Assembly (NCBI RefSeq): GCF_031127905.1
Contig: NZ_JARXIC010000007.1
Span: 62,001 to 126,000, forward strand
Reading direction: 5' to 3'
Source: Thalassobacterium sedimentorum
GTDB lineage: Bacteria; Verrucomicrobiota; Verrucomicrobiia; Opitutales; Coraliomargaritaceae
Length of the DNA: 64,000 bases
The position numbers and the translations under genes were made by a program. Shown in pieces: positions 28,258 through 37,492 of this stretch. The notes beneath the pieces were generated by a model. It was not told the DNA's origin. It worked only from the letters and a program-made list of their open reading frames with translations, and made no database searches. Positions within the stretch are counted from its first letter, which is position 1; the number at the start of each line of letters is the position of its first letter.

Positions 28258-28677
28258 TCAAGCCGCCGAGCGCGAAGGTCGATTTTGTGAGCGAGTGCGC
28301 CGCGTGTCCTGGCCTCTTTGCAGGCCTCTTTGCAGGCCTCTTTCCGGATGCGAATGCGATTCACGGCTTGGCGCGGGGTCGAGAAAGTCCACCTTGTGCG
28401 CAGTCAATACGATGCGGCTACGCTTATCCCCCGTATCTGTCTCCCAGTGCTCTTGTTTAAGACTGCCCGCAAGCAATGCTTTGGAGCCCTTAAACAAGTG
28501 CTCGGCCAAATGTGGCATATTCCACGCCTCGACTGGCATGAAGACCACACGCTCCCCATCATTACAGGCGAGCGTGAATTTACTTAGGTGCTGAACGCCG
28601 TTGGCTTTTTCGCGAGCTTTGATTTCGCGAGTTTCGATGTCGGCTGTGAGGTGTCCGCTGATGATTGTCTGATTCAT
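28258..28677 (-). CDS. Single-stranded DNA-binding protein, divergent
   Basis: A 139-residue OB-fold SSB-like protein. It has MNQTIISGHLTADIETREIK, VQHLSKFTLACND and the closing FMPVEAWNM/GSKALLAGSLKQEHWETDTG pattern. After the fold (about residue 105) comes a basic, Arg/Gln/Ser-rich tail with tandem GLQR. The acidic DDDIPF tip of replicative SSB is lacking, so it is probably an accessory or plasmid-type SSB and not the housekeeping one. First gene of the helicase-TerB-exonuclease cluster. Confidence 0.8.
   Translation of the reverse strand: MNQTIISGHLTADIETREIKAREKANGVQHLSKFTLACNDGERVVFMPVEAWNMPHLAEHLFKGSKALLAGSLKQEHWETDTGDKRSRIVLTAHKVDFLDPAPSRESHSHPERGLQRGLQRGQDTRRTRSQNRPSRSAA
28311..28343. 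repeat. 12-bp tandem repeat in the ssb 3' end
   Basis: Nearly three copies of GGCCTCTTTGCA at 28311-28322, 28323-28334 and 28335-28343 (partial). They encode the GLQRGLQRGQ stretch of the SSB tail. The repeat number may vary between strains. Confidence 0.85.
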
Positions 28678-28782
28678 AATATTTCCTTTCAGTTACGTTA
28701 ATTTAGCTTGCTACGAATGAATCGTTTTCGATGTCCTCCAAAATGAAGAACGCCTTTCTCTATCACATGAAAGCAAGACTAT

Positions 28783-28813
28783 TGTCAAGCATAAAGGTGA
28801 ACATTATTTCACC
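28783..28813. promoter_or_regulatory. Divergent regulatory region ssb/pspA with palindrome
   Basis: The 233 bases between ssb and pspA hold a consensus -35 (TTGACA, minus strand, 28788-28783) for ssb. The -10 in front of it is poor (TGATAG or GATAGA). Eight bases from this -35 is a perfect 18-bp palindrome GGTGAA-N6-TTCACC (28796-28813), placed so that it could control both genes. It matches neither the LexA CTGT-N8-ACAG nor the GAAC-N4-GTTC type. The binding protein is unknown. Confidence 0.5.
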
Positions 28814-28910
28814 CAGACTCATATTATGCGAAAAATAACCTCAGCGCATTCAGAAATCTATCGAAATTTATAATAGTCAAAATACCCCCAATCAGATATA
28901 TTAGCTAACT

Positions 28911-29660
28911 ATGATTAAGCGCGTACTCCATTTCTTCAAAAGTCTATTTGGCTCAGCCGTCACTGAATTAGAAAAAACCAATCCCGACGCGCTGCTGGGC
29001 GCTGAAAAGGAAAATCTGCGAAAACAAATCCAGCGCTACAATCAAGGCTTGGCTGCCCACGCCGCGATGGTTGAAAAACTGATCGCTCAGGTCAACAATC
29101 AGGAGCAACAAGAGGCTCAGTTGCTCACCAAGATCAAGGCCAACGTGACCGCCGGCAATCAGGAACTCGCGGGACGCCAAGCGCTCAAGCTTTCAGAAAT
29201 CAGATCGGAGTTGGTCACCAATCGCGATCAATTGGAAGCCGCCGAAAACACCTATCAGGAAATGTCACGCAATCGGGAAGCGAGCATCAAGGAAGCGCAA
29301 AAGAAGATCGAAAACCTGCAGGCCAAGATCAACGAGTTAAAGGTAAAGGAAGCCACCGCGGATCTATCCGAGATGGCAAGCAGCATGACGGCAGACATGG
29401 GCGGGGCGAGTGAAACAATGAATCGATTAGAAAGCATGGTCGAAGATGCACGTGCCAAAGCTGCCGGTCGCGCGCGAGTAGCACAGGACAGCATGCCCGT
29501 GCTGGAAGTCCCCAGTGTCGAAGAGGAACGCGCCTTAGCTCACGAAGCACTCAAAAGTCTCTCAGGCGAACTGGGCTTCGCCACCGCCGTCGAATCTCAA
29601 GGCGAAGAAATCCCTATGGTTACTTTCGAAAAAGAAAATAGTAAAGAAAAGACGAGTTAG
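28911..29660 (+). CDS. pspA: PspA/IM30-family membrane-stress protein
   Basis: A 249-residue, almost fully helical protein. The amphipathic N-terminal helix (MIKRVLHFFKSLFGSAV) is followed by long coiled coils (EKENLRKQIQRYNQGLAAHA and so on) typical of PspA/Vipp1. These proteins form ESCRT-III-like rods and rings that protect or remodel the inner membrane. The C-terminal 60 residues are acidic and divergent. It is convergent with the DUF3686 ATPase gene, separated by tandem repeats. Its neighbours (flotillin, NfeD-like protein, AAA+ ATPase) are recurrent PspA partners in other bacteria. Confidence 0.88.
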   Translation: MIKRVLHFFKSLFGSAVTELEKTNPDALLGAEKENLRKQIQRYNQGLAAHAAMVEKLIAQVNNQEQQEAQLLTKIKANVTAGNQELAGRQALKLSEIRSELVTNRDQLEAAENTYQEMSRNREASIKEAQKKIENLQAKINELKVKEATADLSEMASSMTADMGGASETMNRLESMVEDARAKAAGRARVAQDSMPVLEVPSVEEERALAHEALKSLSGELGFATAVESQGEEIPMVTFEKENSKEKTS

Positions 29661-29720
29661 ATAAAAGCACACAGCCGTTCGGATCTATGCTTCTCAGGCA
29701 AATCTTCTGCTCAGGCGCAG

Positions 29721-30039
29721 CAAGACGCGGCCGTCTAAAGACCAATGTCTTTAGACGGGACTCCAAACCTTTACAAACGCAACTCCCCGCAGCGTTCGGA
29801 GTCCCGCTTTTAAGCGGAATCTTTTTCTCACGCGCTCACAAGACGCGGCCGTCTAAAGACGGGACTCCAAACCTTTGCAAACACAACTCCCCGCAGCGTT
29901 CGGAGTCCCGCTTTTAAGCGGAATCTTTTGCTCACGTGCTCACACAACGCAGCCGTCTAAAGACGGGACTCCAAACCTTTGCAAACACAACTCCCCGCAG
30001 CGTTCGGAGTCCCGCTTTTAAGCGGAATCTCTTGCTCAC
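29721..30039. repeat. Three tandem copies of a ~104-bp repeat
   Basis: Copies begin near 29721, 29839 and 29943 and fill most of the 392-bp gap between pspA and the ATPase gene. Copies 2 and 3 have a 104-bp period and differ by only a few bases. Copy 1 has an extra 14 bases that repeat its own CTTTAGAC segment. Each unit contains inverted arms GGGACTCC...GGAGTCCC and GTCTAAAGAC, so it can fold into long hairpins. No gene lies in this stretch; a short open frame through the repeats is not credible. Confidence 0.92.
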
Positions 30040-30052
30040 AATTACGGTCTGA

Positions 30053-33000
30053 TCACTCGCGATTATGATTCACACTGATTCTGCTCAGCAAAGAATCGAT
30101 TGAACTGATCAAGGTATTCAGAACACGTAACGAAGACTCATCCAGGCTGAAGGCGACTTCTTGCTTACTGGTTTCGCTTAGCTCGAGTATTTGCTCACGC
30201 TGTGGCACGACTGCTTCGCGGATGGCTTGGCTGAGCTCGCGACTCTGTCCATTGGACTGCTGCAAGTGCGCGCTGATGCCTTGCAATGCTGCTAACAACT
30301 GAGGCAAATTATCGGCACCGAACTGCTCGAAGTCTGACCGCTGGGCACGCACACGCTCGGCAGATAAGGCGCCTTGATCTTGGACGACTGTCGCGAGCTG
30401 CTGGATCGCCGCGCCGATACCATTCTGCGCATCCGCTCGCCCGGAGACGAGCGCTTGACCGATTCCATCCAGCCCTTCTTTGAAGTCGGACAATTGCGCC
30501 ACCACACGATTGATAGGGTCGCCCTCGCTGCCACCTAATAACTTTTTACGATTGAAGCGCTTCTTAATCTCATCCCAACGTGCACGTTCCTGTTCGGAAA
30601 GCTTGCCTTCAATCTCCTTAAACTTGAGTAGGTTTGCTTCCGCTCCGTCGGTCAGAGTTTGTGCCTCTCCCGTGTAGTGATCGACAATGAGTTGCTCCAC
30701 CTCTTCATCGGTCATGATCGGCAAAAGCTTTTCAGCGATCCGATTCATATTACGATAGGAACCCTGCAACTTAAAGGAAGGCTCGGTGCGATAATCCTCT
30801 GCCTGCGCAGCCGAACGGACATATTCCAAGTTTACGCGTAGAATCGTATCGCGCACCCGCATCATCATCTTCATCACCGCGACCATGTCATTGATCTCCT
30901 CCATGGAATAAGAGGATTCAAAGGTGACACCTTCACGTTGTCCCGTCTCAGCAATTTGCATCACAGCATACACATCCTTGCGATCCTTACCTGCAAGAAT
31001 CCCTAAGGTCCGATTCGAAGTCAGTGAGTTCTCGATGTACGAGGCCTCGAAGTATTGACTATTCTCACCAATGATATCTCCCAGGTTATAAGTGTCGGCA
31101 CGATTCGCCAACATATCAGGAATCTGAAACTTCCCACCCGCCTCGGTATAAGGATTACCCGCCATGACTACAGCGACTTTACGCCCACGAAAATCATAGG
31201 TGCGCGACTTCCCTTTATACACACCTTCAATGCGGCGTGTGCCGTCGCAAAGCGAGATAAACTTCTGCAAGAACTCGGGATTGGTATGCTGAATATCGTC
31301 GAGATAGATGAGAACATTATCGCCCATCTCGAAGGCCAAATTAATTTTCTCAACTTCCTGACGCGCCGCAAGATTAGGACACTGCGCCGGATCAAGCGAT
31401 GTCACCTCATGCCCGAGCGAGGGCCCATTCACTTTGACAAAGGTAATGCCCAGGCGATTCGCCACATACTCCATCAAAGTAGTCTTACCATAGCCCGGCG
31501 GCGAAATAAGCAAGAGCAAGCCCATGCGGTCGGTCCTGGTATCCTCACCGGCACTACCGATTTGCTTCGCAAAATTATCACCGATCAACGGCAGGTAAAC
31601 CTCATCTAACAAACGATTTCTAACAAAGGCGCTCAACACCTGTGGCTTAAACTCGTTCAATCGTAGCGAGGCTTCATTCTCAATCAACAAAGCCTTCTTG
31701 CGACGTTCATAACGAAGAAACAGCGCCTGGTCGCCCGACTCGAAACACTGCATACGCTGCATCAGATCCAGATAATTAAAATGATACAGCCCCCCGTCTT
31801 CAATGACCCGGTGGTCCCCCTTCAGGCCCGCAAGCTCGTGCTTGATTGGCACATTCAGAATCTTGCGACGTTCGAGCCCGCCACGTAGCAAATGCGCCGC
31901 AGACTCTGGCAAGAATGTGCGTAACTCAGGGTCGAGCGCATGCGTAACCGCGTAGCCCTCCAACCAATCATAAATCACACGATACTCACTCAACACATCC
32001 GAGCTCACCGCTTGCACCGCCTCTTTAAATGCAGCGTCAAAGCGCTTGGACAACAATTCCCGCTGGAAACGATCGATCAAATCCGCAGCTTCTTTACTGC
32101 AATAAAGATCGGCATCCTGCACAATCTCGTAAAACAGATACGCTCCCGCAGCATGGCGATCAATCGACTCAAAGAAGGCCGTCTCCTGCGCAAAAGCGTC
32201 GATCGCATCACTCAATTCCTCGATGTAATTTCGCTGGGTGTGATGATTGGGAAAGACGCGCAACATTTGCCCAAAAGCGTCGATGCGTTCGCGCAAATGA
32301 TTCGTCAGCGCTTGTCCTGCCTGGCTATGCCAAAAGACTAAAGCACAGGCACGCACCTGGGGACTATAACGTAACAGACCGACCTTAGAGTGCGTCTCAG
32401 CGAGTTGGTCCAGTATCACACGGGCATCAAAATCATGCACCCCTTTCGTGTAAGACTCCTGATAGCGAGGTGCCATAAATTCACGTATGGACTCCAGACG
32501 CTCCTCGTCTGTGAGCTGCAAATAATCCTCCGCGCCTTGCGATTCCAAATACTTATACGCGAGGTACTCCGCACGGTAGACATGATCATTCTCAGAGCAG
32601 CAATGCATCTTCCAGGCAGGCTTGGTCTCTAACAATTCCGGGTCTTCCACCTTTTCGTAAAACTGGGTACCTGAGAGGTGCGTATATAAATCACCGTCGC
32701 GCAGCACCGACGTCAGCTCCAACGCCTGCGAGTTCACCGTGAAAGCGTGGCGCCCAAATTTAATTAAGTTTTCACCATCAACGAAGAGCTCTTGTTTATC
32801 TTTAAGCTGCCGCACCGCGTCGCCCTGAATGGTTTTCAAACGGGTCAACAACTCGTCGCCCTTCATGCCTTCGCCCAGCGTTTTCAGCTCTTCAACTAAG
32901 TCCCGCACTTTATCAACCATTAAGTCCGATGCAAAATAGCCGTTGATATCGTTAATTTCCTTCAGGGCTTTCGAACGATTTTCAATACCGTTGAGAATGC

Positions 33001-35317
33001 GCTGCGCCGATTGCACGAGCTTACTGACTCGACGATTGCGCACTTCCTGCAAGCTCGCCTTCTTAGATTCAAAAGTGTTATAGAGCTCGGAGCGCTTGTC
33101 AGACAGGATCTCGATAAACTCATCGAATTCTGCATACTTCCCCTCCAGCTCTTCCAACTGCACGACTGCCTTCGTCAAAAATTCATCACAACGCTCAGGC
33201 TCGTCAGCGATGTCCAAATAATTGGCCACCGATTGCTCCAACAACTTAATCTGTGCTTGAAACTGTGCGGATCCTTCCTTGCGCATCAACTCCTGACGCG
33301 AGCGTTTCACTTCTGCCTTCAAACGATTCAGCTCGGTGAATAAATCCGAAATCGCATCGATAATGCGAGTCGTTTCGGTCGCATCCTCGATCTTTAAATT
33401 CGAGACCATTTCAATCAGCATCTCCAGCTGTGCCCCCGTCGCATCCAACTCGGCTAGCAGCTCTTTAGCCATAGCTGCAGTTTTGATTTCAGGCATCGCA
33501 GCCTCTACCTCCTGAAGCTGCTGCTGATAAGGAACGAGCGCTTGCGCTTGCAATAAAAATTCGACCGTCGCCTGCGCCAGTGCATCGATTTGCGTCGCCA
33601 CACCTTGCTCAAGTTCATCGCAGAGTGTAAGGTCGACATATTTCAAGTCCCGCAATCCGATCACTTCGCCACGCAAACGCCGCAAACTCGCCAAGTAATC
33701 GACAAACACACGGACATCATCAGGCTGTGCACCAGCCAATTCCGTAAACAACTTACGCGCCTGCGTCTGAACAGCCCGAGTCTGCGTCAGCGTCGATTTG
33801 CGGATACGCTGCACTTTTTCAAACTCCGCAATCGCCGCCTGGCCAGTATCCCGAATCTGCGACAAGGTCGCCTTCAAGTTAAAGGCATCCTCGGAGCCCA
33901 ACCAAAAGTAACTATCGATGGTGGCCACACAGTCTTTGACTAAGTCGAGATACAGGCCCTCGTATGCATCCTCCTTCTGCAATAAGTTGTAGATACTATG
34001 GCACTCGGCGATACAGCGCACGATACTTGCATTGCCAATCTTAAACAGATAGCTATCGCTATTGGCCTCCACCGACACTTCCTCGGCAGCATAAGGCGTC
34101 TGCCAAACTTGTAAGGCATGGTGCTTTTGCGGCTCTTCCTGCGCCTTAAAATAGATCAAGGAACCATCTTCAAAGATACTATAGCCATGCGCTTCAATCG
34201 GACTCTCCACTTTCTGCGCAATCAGATTGTATGAGAGCAGCTGATACAGTCCCTCACTTTGCTGATAAAATACATACAGAAAGTCTTCACCATTCGGCGC
34301 TTTTAGGACACGCTCAAATGTCATTTCACCAGCGACACGACTAAAGCGTTTAAAATCTCCGTTGTGAAGGTAATAGCCATCGGCAAAAATCACGCCGTGA
34401 TCCTCCGGAAGCATCACACACGAATGCGCCACCGAATCGACACGCTTCACCTCCTTCGCTTTTTCATTATAAATGAAGTAGCGCGTCTGTTTCTCTTGAT
34501 AAGGCTTGATCCGCAGAAAGATCAGACTCCCCACACTGGCATAGTGAATATCGGCATCATCGAGTGTCTGATCGGGATTGTCCACCGGCTCGGTGTAAAT
34601 CCCTTCCCCGCTGTCCGTATTGTCCTCGATCTTAATGGTCAAATCACCACCGATAGTTTCCACGAACAAACGATCCTCGATCGATACATGCGGAAAGCTT
34701 CCAGCCCGGTGCAGATCACGATGCGCGCGCGTCCATTCAAACGAATGCTGTGCGGGGAACACATACTCTTGCTCGAAGCGATTCCCCAGATAGGTCAGCT
34801 GCTCTCCCTGTATTAACCATTTGAATACTTTAATATCCCGAAGGTCATCGCTAATCTGAAACACCATCAACAGGTGCGGACCAACAATCATAAACTTCGC
34901 GAAGAAGGTGTTCTTGTAGTATTTATACAGATATTGAAAATCGGCCAGAAACTCGCTGGACTCGAGAGCATTCAGCGGCTCCTCGTGAAAGGAATGGTCG
35001 GAGACATCATAGCGAAATTTGGCGAACACATCCGTCACCTCCACCTGTGACTTCAGGCCCATGTGCACATTGTAGCCGAAAATGAAACGCCCACCCGGCA
35101 GTGCAATCATTCCACGCGGAATACAGTTATTACTGGTCTGGATACGATCCGTCGCCAACAAGCGAGTATCCACCGCACCGAACACAGTTTTACGCTCACC
35201 ATCGAGCTGCTGCACGCGCTGCAATAGCTCCGCACTTTGAGTCGTCAAGCGATTGCGTATGACCTCATAAGCACCCCCCTCGAGTTTTTGCCCTGCCGCT
35301 GGATTTTGACTTTCCAT
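30053..35317 (-). CDS. Giant DUF3686/AAA+ 'DNA repair ATPase' family protein
   Basis: A 1754-residue protein. The first about 480 residues form a DUF3686-type region, perhaps a beta-propeller (CIPRGMIALPGGRFIFGYNV, then repeated beta blades such as MIVGPHLLMVFQISDD). Residues about 480-900 are long coiled coils. A catalytic AAA+ module follows, with Walker A SPPGYGKTT near 1275, Walker B VLIYLDDIQ near 1335 and sensor-1 VVMAGNPY. The tail is coiled coil. Databases often label the family a DNA repair ATPase, with little experimental support. It is encoded with flotillin and NfeD-like genes in a single operon, so a membrane-linked motor role is more likely. Its gap to the flotillin stop is 92 bases. 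Confidence 0.8.
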   Translation of the reverse strand: MESQNPAAGQKLEGGAYEVIRNRLTTQSAELLQRVQQLDGERKTVFGAVDTRLLATDRIQTSNNCIPRGMIALPGGRFIFGYNVHMGLKSQVEVTDVFAKFRYDVSDHSFHEEPLNALESSEFLADFQYLYKYYKNTFFAKFMIVGPHLLMVFQISDDLRDIKVFKWLIQGEQLTYLGNRFEQEYVFPAQHSFEWTRAHRDLHRAGSFPHVSIEDRLFVETIGGDLTIKIEDNTDSGEGIYTEPVDNPDQTLDDADIHYASVGSLIFLRIKPYQEKQTRYFIYNEKAKEVKRVDSVAHSCVMLPEDHGVIFADGYYLHNGDFKRFSRVAGEMTFERVLKAPNGEDFLYVFYQQSEGLYQLLSYNLIAQKVESPIEAHGYSIFEDGSLIYFKAQEEPQKHHALQVWQTPYAAEEVSVEANSDSYLFKIGNASIVRCIAECHSIYNLLQKEDAYEGLYLDLVKDCVATIDSYFWLGSEDAFNLKATLSQIRDTGQAAIAEFEKVQRIRKSTLTQTRAVQTQARKLFTELAGAQPDDVRVFVDYLASLRRLRGEVIGLRDLKYVDLTLCDELEQGVATQIDALAQATVEFLLQAQALVPYQQQLQEVEAAMPEIKTAAMAKELLAELDATGAQLEMLIEMVSNLKIEDATETTRIIDAISDLFTELNRLKAEVKRSRQELMRKEGSAQFQAQIKLLEQSVANYLDIADEPERCDEFLTKAVVQLEELEGKYAEFDEFIEILSDKRSELYNTFESKKASLQEVRNRRVSKLVQSAQRILNGIENRSKALKEINDINGYFASDLMVDKVRDLVEELKTLGEGMKGDELLTRLKTIQGDAVRQLKDKQELFVDGENLIKFGRHAFTVNSQALELTSVLRDGDLYTHLSGTQFYEKVEDPELLETKPAWKMHCCSENDHVYRAEYLAYKYLESQGAEDYLQLTDEERLESIREFMAPRYQESYTKGVHDFDARVILDQLAETHSKVGLLRYSPQVRACALVFWHSQAGQALTNHLRERIDAFGQMLRVFPNHHTQRNYIEELSDAIDAFAQETAFFESIDRHAAGAYLFYEIVQDADLYCSKEAADLIDRFQRELLSKRFDAAFKEAVQAVSSDVLSEYRVIYDWLEGYAVTHALDPELRTFLPESAAHLLRGGLERRKILNVPIKHELAGLKGDHRVIEDGGLYHFNYLDLMQRMQCFESGDQALFLRYERRKKALLIENEASLRLNEFKPQVLSAFVRNRLLDEVYLPLIGDNFAKQIGSAGEDTRTDRMGLLLLISPPGYGKTTLMEYVANRLGITFVKVNGPSLGHEVTSLDPAQCPNLAARQEVEKINLAFEMGDNVLIYLDDIQHTNPEFLQKFISLCDGTRRIEGVYKGKSRTYDFRGRKVAVVMAGNPYTEAGGKFQIPDMLANRADTYNLGDIIGENSQYFEASYIENSLTSNRTLGILAGKDRKDVYAVMQIAETGQREGVTFESSYSMEEINDMVAVMKMMMRVRDTILRVNLEYVRSAAQAEDYRTEPSFKLQGSYRNMNRIAEKLLPIMTDEEVEQLIVDHYTGEAQTLTDGAEANLLKFKEIEGKLSEQERARWDEIKKRFNRKKLLGGSEGDPINRVVAQLSDFKEGLDGIGQALVSGRADAQNGIGAAIQQLATVVQDQGALSAERVRAQRSDFEQFGADNLPQLLAALQGISAHLQQSNGQSRELSQAIREAVVPQREQILELSETSKQEVAFSLDESSLRVLNTLISSIDSLLSRISVNHNRE

Positions 35318-35409
35318 AGTGGATCTACTAGCTGTTTTAAAGTTTTGCGCCGTCCGGCAGCGACACCAGTTTGGTATCGCTGCCCGCTACGTCTGGAGAA
35401 TGCAAACGA

Positions 35410-37488
35410 CTACTTCTGACCAAGCATCAGAAATTGCTGAACACTCTCGTTGGCCAAACCAAACTTCTCGGCCAAACCTGCGAGTCCGCGAATGCGACTA
35501 AGCTTATCCTGGTCATTGGTCTCTGAAGCGAGTTTCAACATCAAATTCGCCACAGACAGATCCTTCACCGTAGCCACATCGATATTGAAATCCTTGAGCC
35601 AGTTCGAAACCTGAGCTCTGAAGTATTCCGGATCTCCATTGAAGAAGGTCTCCTTCACATCAGTCAGCGCGGGACTACTGCTTAAGGTGCGCTCAAAGGA
35701 CTTACCACGGGTGACGGCACCAATGATGTCATTATAGAATTCAGTGCTACCGCCCACGATATCGACCTTGGTATTCTTAAGCGAATCCGAGAGCACCTGA
35801 GCCTGGTGGCGTGCGATCTCCTCGTTGACGCGAATGCTCTCAAGTTCGATTTCCTTATCCTTTTCAAGGCGCAGCTTGAACTCTTCGTGCTCCTTACCGG
35901 ACTCATTGAAGAGTTTCATGGCAGCAGCCTTTTCAGTGATACCCTTCGCATCTGCTTCAAACTTGAGCTCAGAGGTCTTCGCATCCGCCTCGCCCTGTCT
36001 CAGGCTTGCAGTGGCTTTGGCTTCCATCACCTTGGCTTCACCCAAACCTTGTGCTGCCGTCTCAGCGGCAACACCTTCAGCCAGATGCTTCTTCGCCAAA
36101 GCTTGCTTCACCGAAGCCGCTTCTTCTGCTTCTGCGGCAATTACGATTTCCTCGGAGGACAACTCAGTCGCACGCTTACTGGACTCCGCCTTGCGCACTT
36201 GCTTATAAAACTCTTCGTCGGCCTTCAGCTTCTCTGCCTCTTGGCTGGCCTCAGCATCCTTTAAGCGAGTGAGCTTCTCACGCTCGGCCTTTTCTTCCGC
36301 ATCGGTAATCGACACCCGCTTCTGACGATCTGCTGTGGCAAAGGCTTCCGTATCCTTAATCTTCTCCTGCTCGACCACGACAGTCTTTTCAACCATCACG
36401 CGCTCCTTGATCACATCCTGAATATTGCGTTTTTCGATTTCGACGGCTTTGGTCTTTTCAATGTCTGCCAAGGTGGTGACTTTATCACGCTCCACCACTT
36501 CAAGCTGGCGGTCGCGTTCGACGCGCTCTGTTTCAACAGCATCCGTCTTTTGCTTATTCTTTTCTGCGACAATCACTTGGCGCTCCATATTCTGTTGCGC
36601 GATTTGTAATTCCTCCTCGGTATTGATCCGGGCCTGCTCGGCGCGTAAACGCTGCTCCTCGGAGACACGCTTCGCCTCCGCCTCTTCACGAGAGCGAATC
36701 ACCGCGATCTCACGCTTCTGCTTCTCTTCCGCTTCCGCCTGTTGCTTCTCCATCTCCAACACGGCTTCGATACGCTGCACATCGTTCTGCTTGATGGTTT
36801 GGATACGGCGATTGGCGATCTCATTCTCTAGGATTGCTTGCGTCGCGGTACGCTCAGCAATCTTCTTGATACCCTCAGAGTCTAAAATGTTATCAGGGTT
36901 CAATGCCTCCAGTGGCGTTTGCTCGAGGTAGTCAATGGCCACGTCTTCCAGCGCATAACCATTCAAATCCTGCCCAATGACTTCGATGATCTTATTACGA
37001 AAATCAATGCGATCGGTGTAAAGACTCTCAAAGTCGAACTGCTTACCCGCAGTCTTTAAAGCTTCCGAGAACTTCGCATCAAATAGCTCGCGAATCTTAT
37101 CCAGGTCCGATGCACGCTCACAACCGACGGCCTTCGCGACCGCTTTGACATCGTTCTCGTGTGGGTTTACCCGCACATAGAAGCCCACACTGATATCCGC
37201 CCGCACGTTATCCTGACAAATCAGGCCGTCCTTACCACGACGATCCAAGGGCAGGTGCTGCACCCGCAAGTCCATGATCTCCAATTTGTGCAGCACCGGC
37301 ACACTCACCATACCCGCAAACGAGACCTGAGTGCCACCAAAACCATTACGCACCAGCGCATAGCCTTGATCCACCTTACGGTACATTTTAATCAGTGTGA
37401 CCAACAGGCCCACAATCGCCGCAGCAATCCCCAGCAACACTGTGAGCCCCACAGATTCAATAATAGCAAGTGAGTATAATATATTCAT
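35410..37488 (-). CDS. Flotillin-family SPFH protein (YqiK-type)
   Basis: A 692-residue protein. One N-terminal membrane helix (about residues 12-35) is followed by an SPFH/Band 7 domain (VDQGYALVRNGFGGTQVSFA and later DFRNKIIEVIGQDLNGYALE then DVAIDYLEQTPLE). Then come about 350 residues of Glu/Lys/Ala-rich coiled coil. This is the layout of flotillins such as Bacillus YuaG/FloT and Escherichia coli YqiK, which form oligomeric scaffolds in membrane microdomains. Just four bases follow the stop of the NfeD-like gene, the common flotillin partner. Confidence 0.93.
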   Translation of the reverse strand: MNILYSLAIIESVGLTVLLGIAAAIVGLLVTLIKMYRKVDQGYALVRNGFGGTQVSFAGMVSVPVLHKLEIMDLRVQHLPLDRRGKDGLICQDNVRADISVGFYVRVNPHENDVKAVAKAVGCERASDLDKIRELFDAKFSEALKTAGKQFDFESLYTDRIDFRNKIIEVIGQDLNGYALEDVAIDYLEQTPLEALNPDNILDSEGIKKIAERTATQAILENEIANRRIQTIKQNDVQRIEAVLEMEKQQAEAEEKQKREIAVIRSREEAEAKRVSEEQRLRAEQARINTEEELQIAQQNMERQVIVAEKNKQKTDAVETERVERDRQLEVVERDKVTTLADIEKTKAVEIEKRNIQDVIKERVMVEKTVVVEQEKIKDTEAFATADRQKRVSITDAEEKAEREKLTRLKDAEASQEAEKLKADEEFYKQVRKAESSKRATELSSEEIVIAAEAEEAASVKQALAKKHLAEGVAAETAAQGLGEAKVMEAKATASLRQGEADAKTSELKFEADAKGITEKAAAMKLFNESGKEHEEFKLRLEKDKEIELESIRVNEEIARHQAQVLSDSLKNTKVDIVGGSTEFYNDIIGAVTRGKSFERTLSSSPALTDVKETFFNGDPEYFRAQVSNWLKDFNIDVATVKDLSVANLMLKLASETNDQDKLSRIRGLAGLAEKFGLANESVQQFLMLGQK

Positions 37489-37492
37489 TTTT

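Noticed and set aside
29687-29917. Open frame of 76 codons through the repeats
   Set aside because: It follows the repeat period, has no family resemblance and no ribosome-binding site.
29721-30039. Possible CRISPR array
   Set aside because: Units are about 104 bp, contiguous and nearly identical throughout, with no unique spacers and no cas genes.
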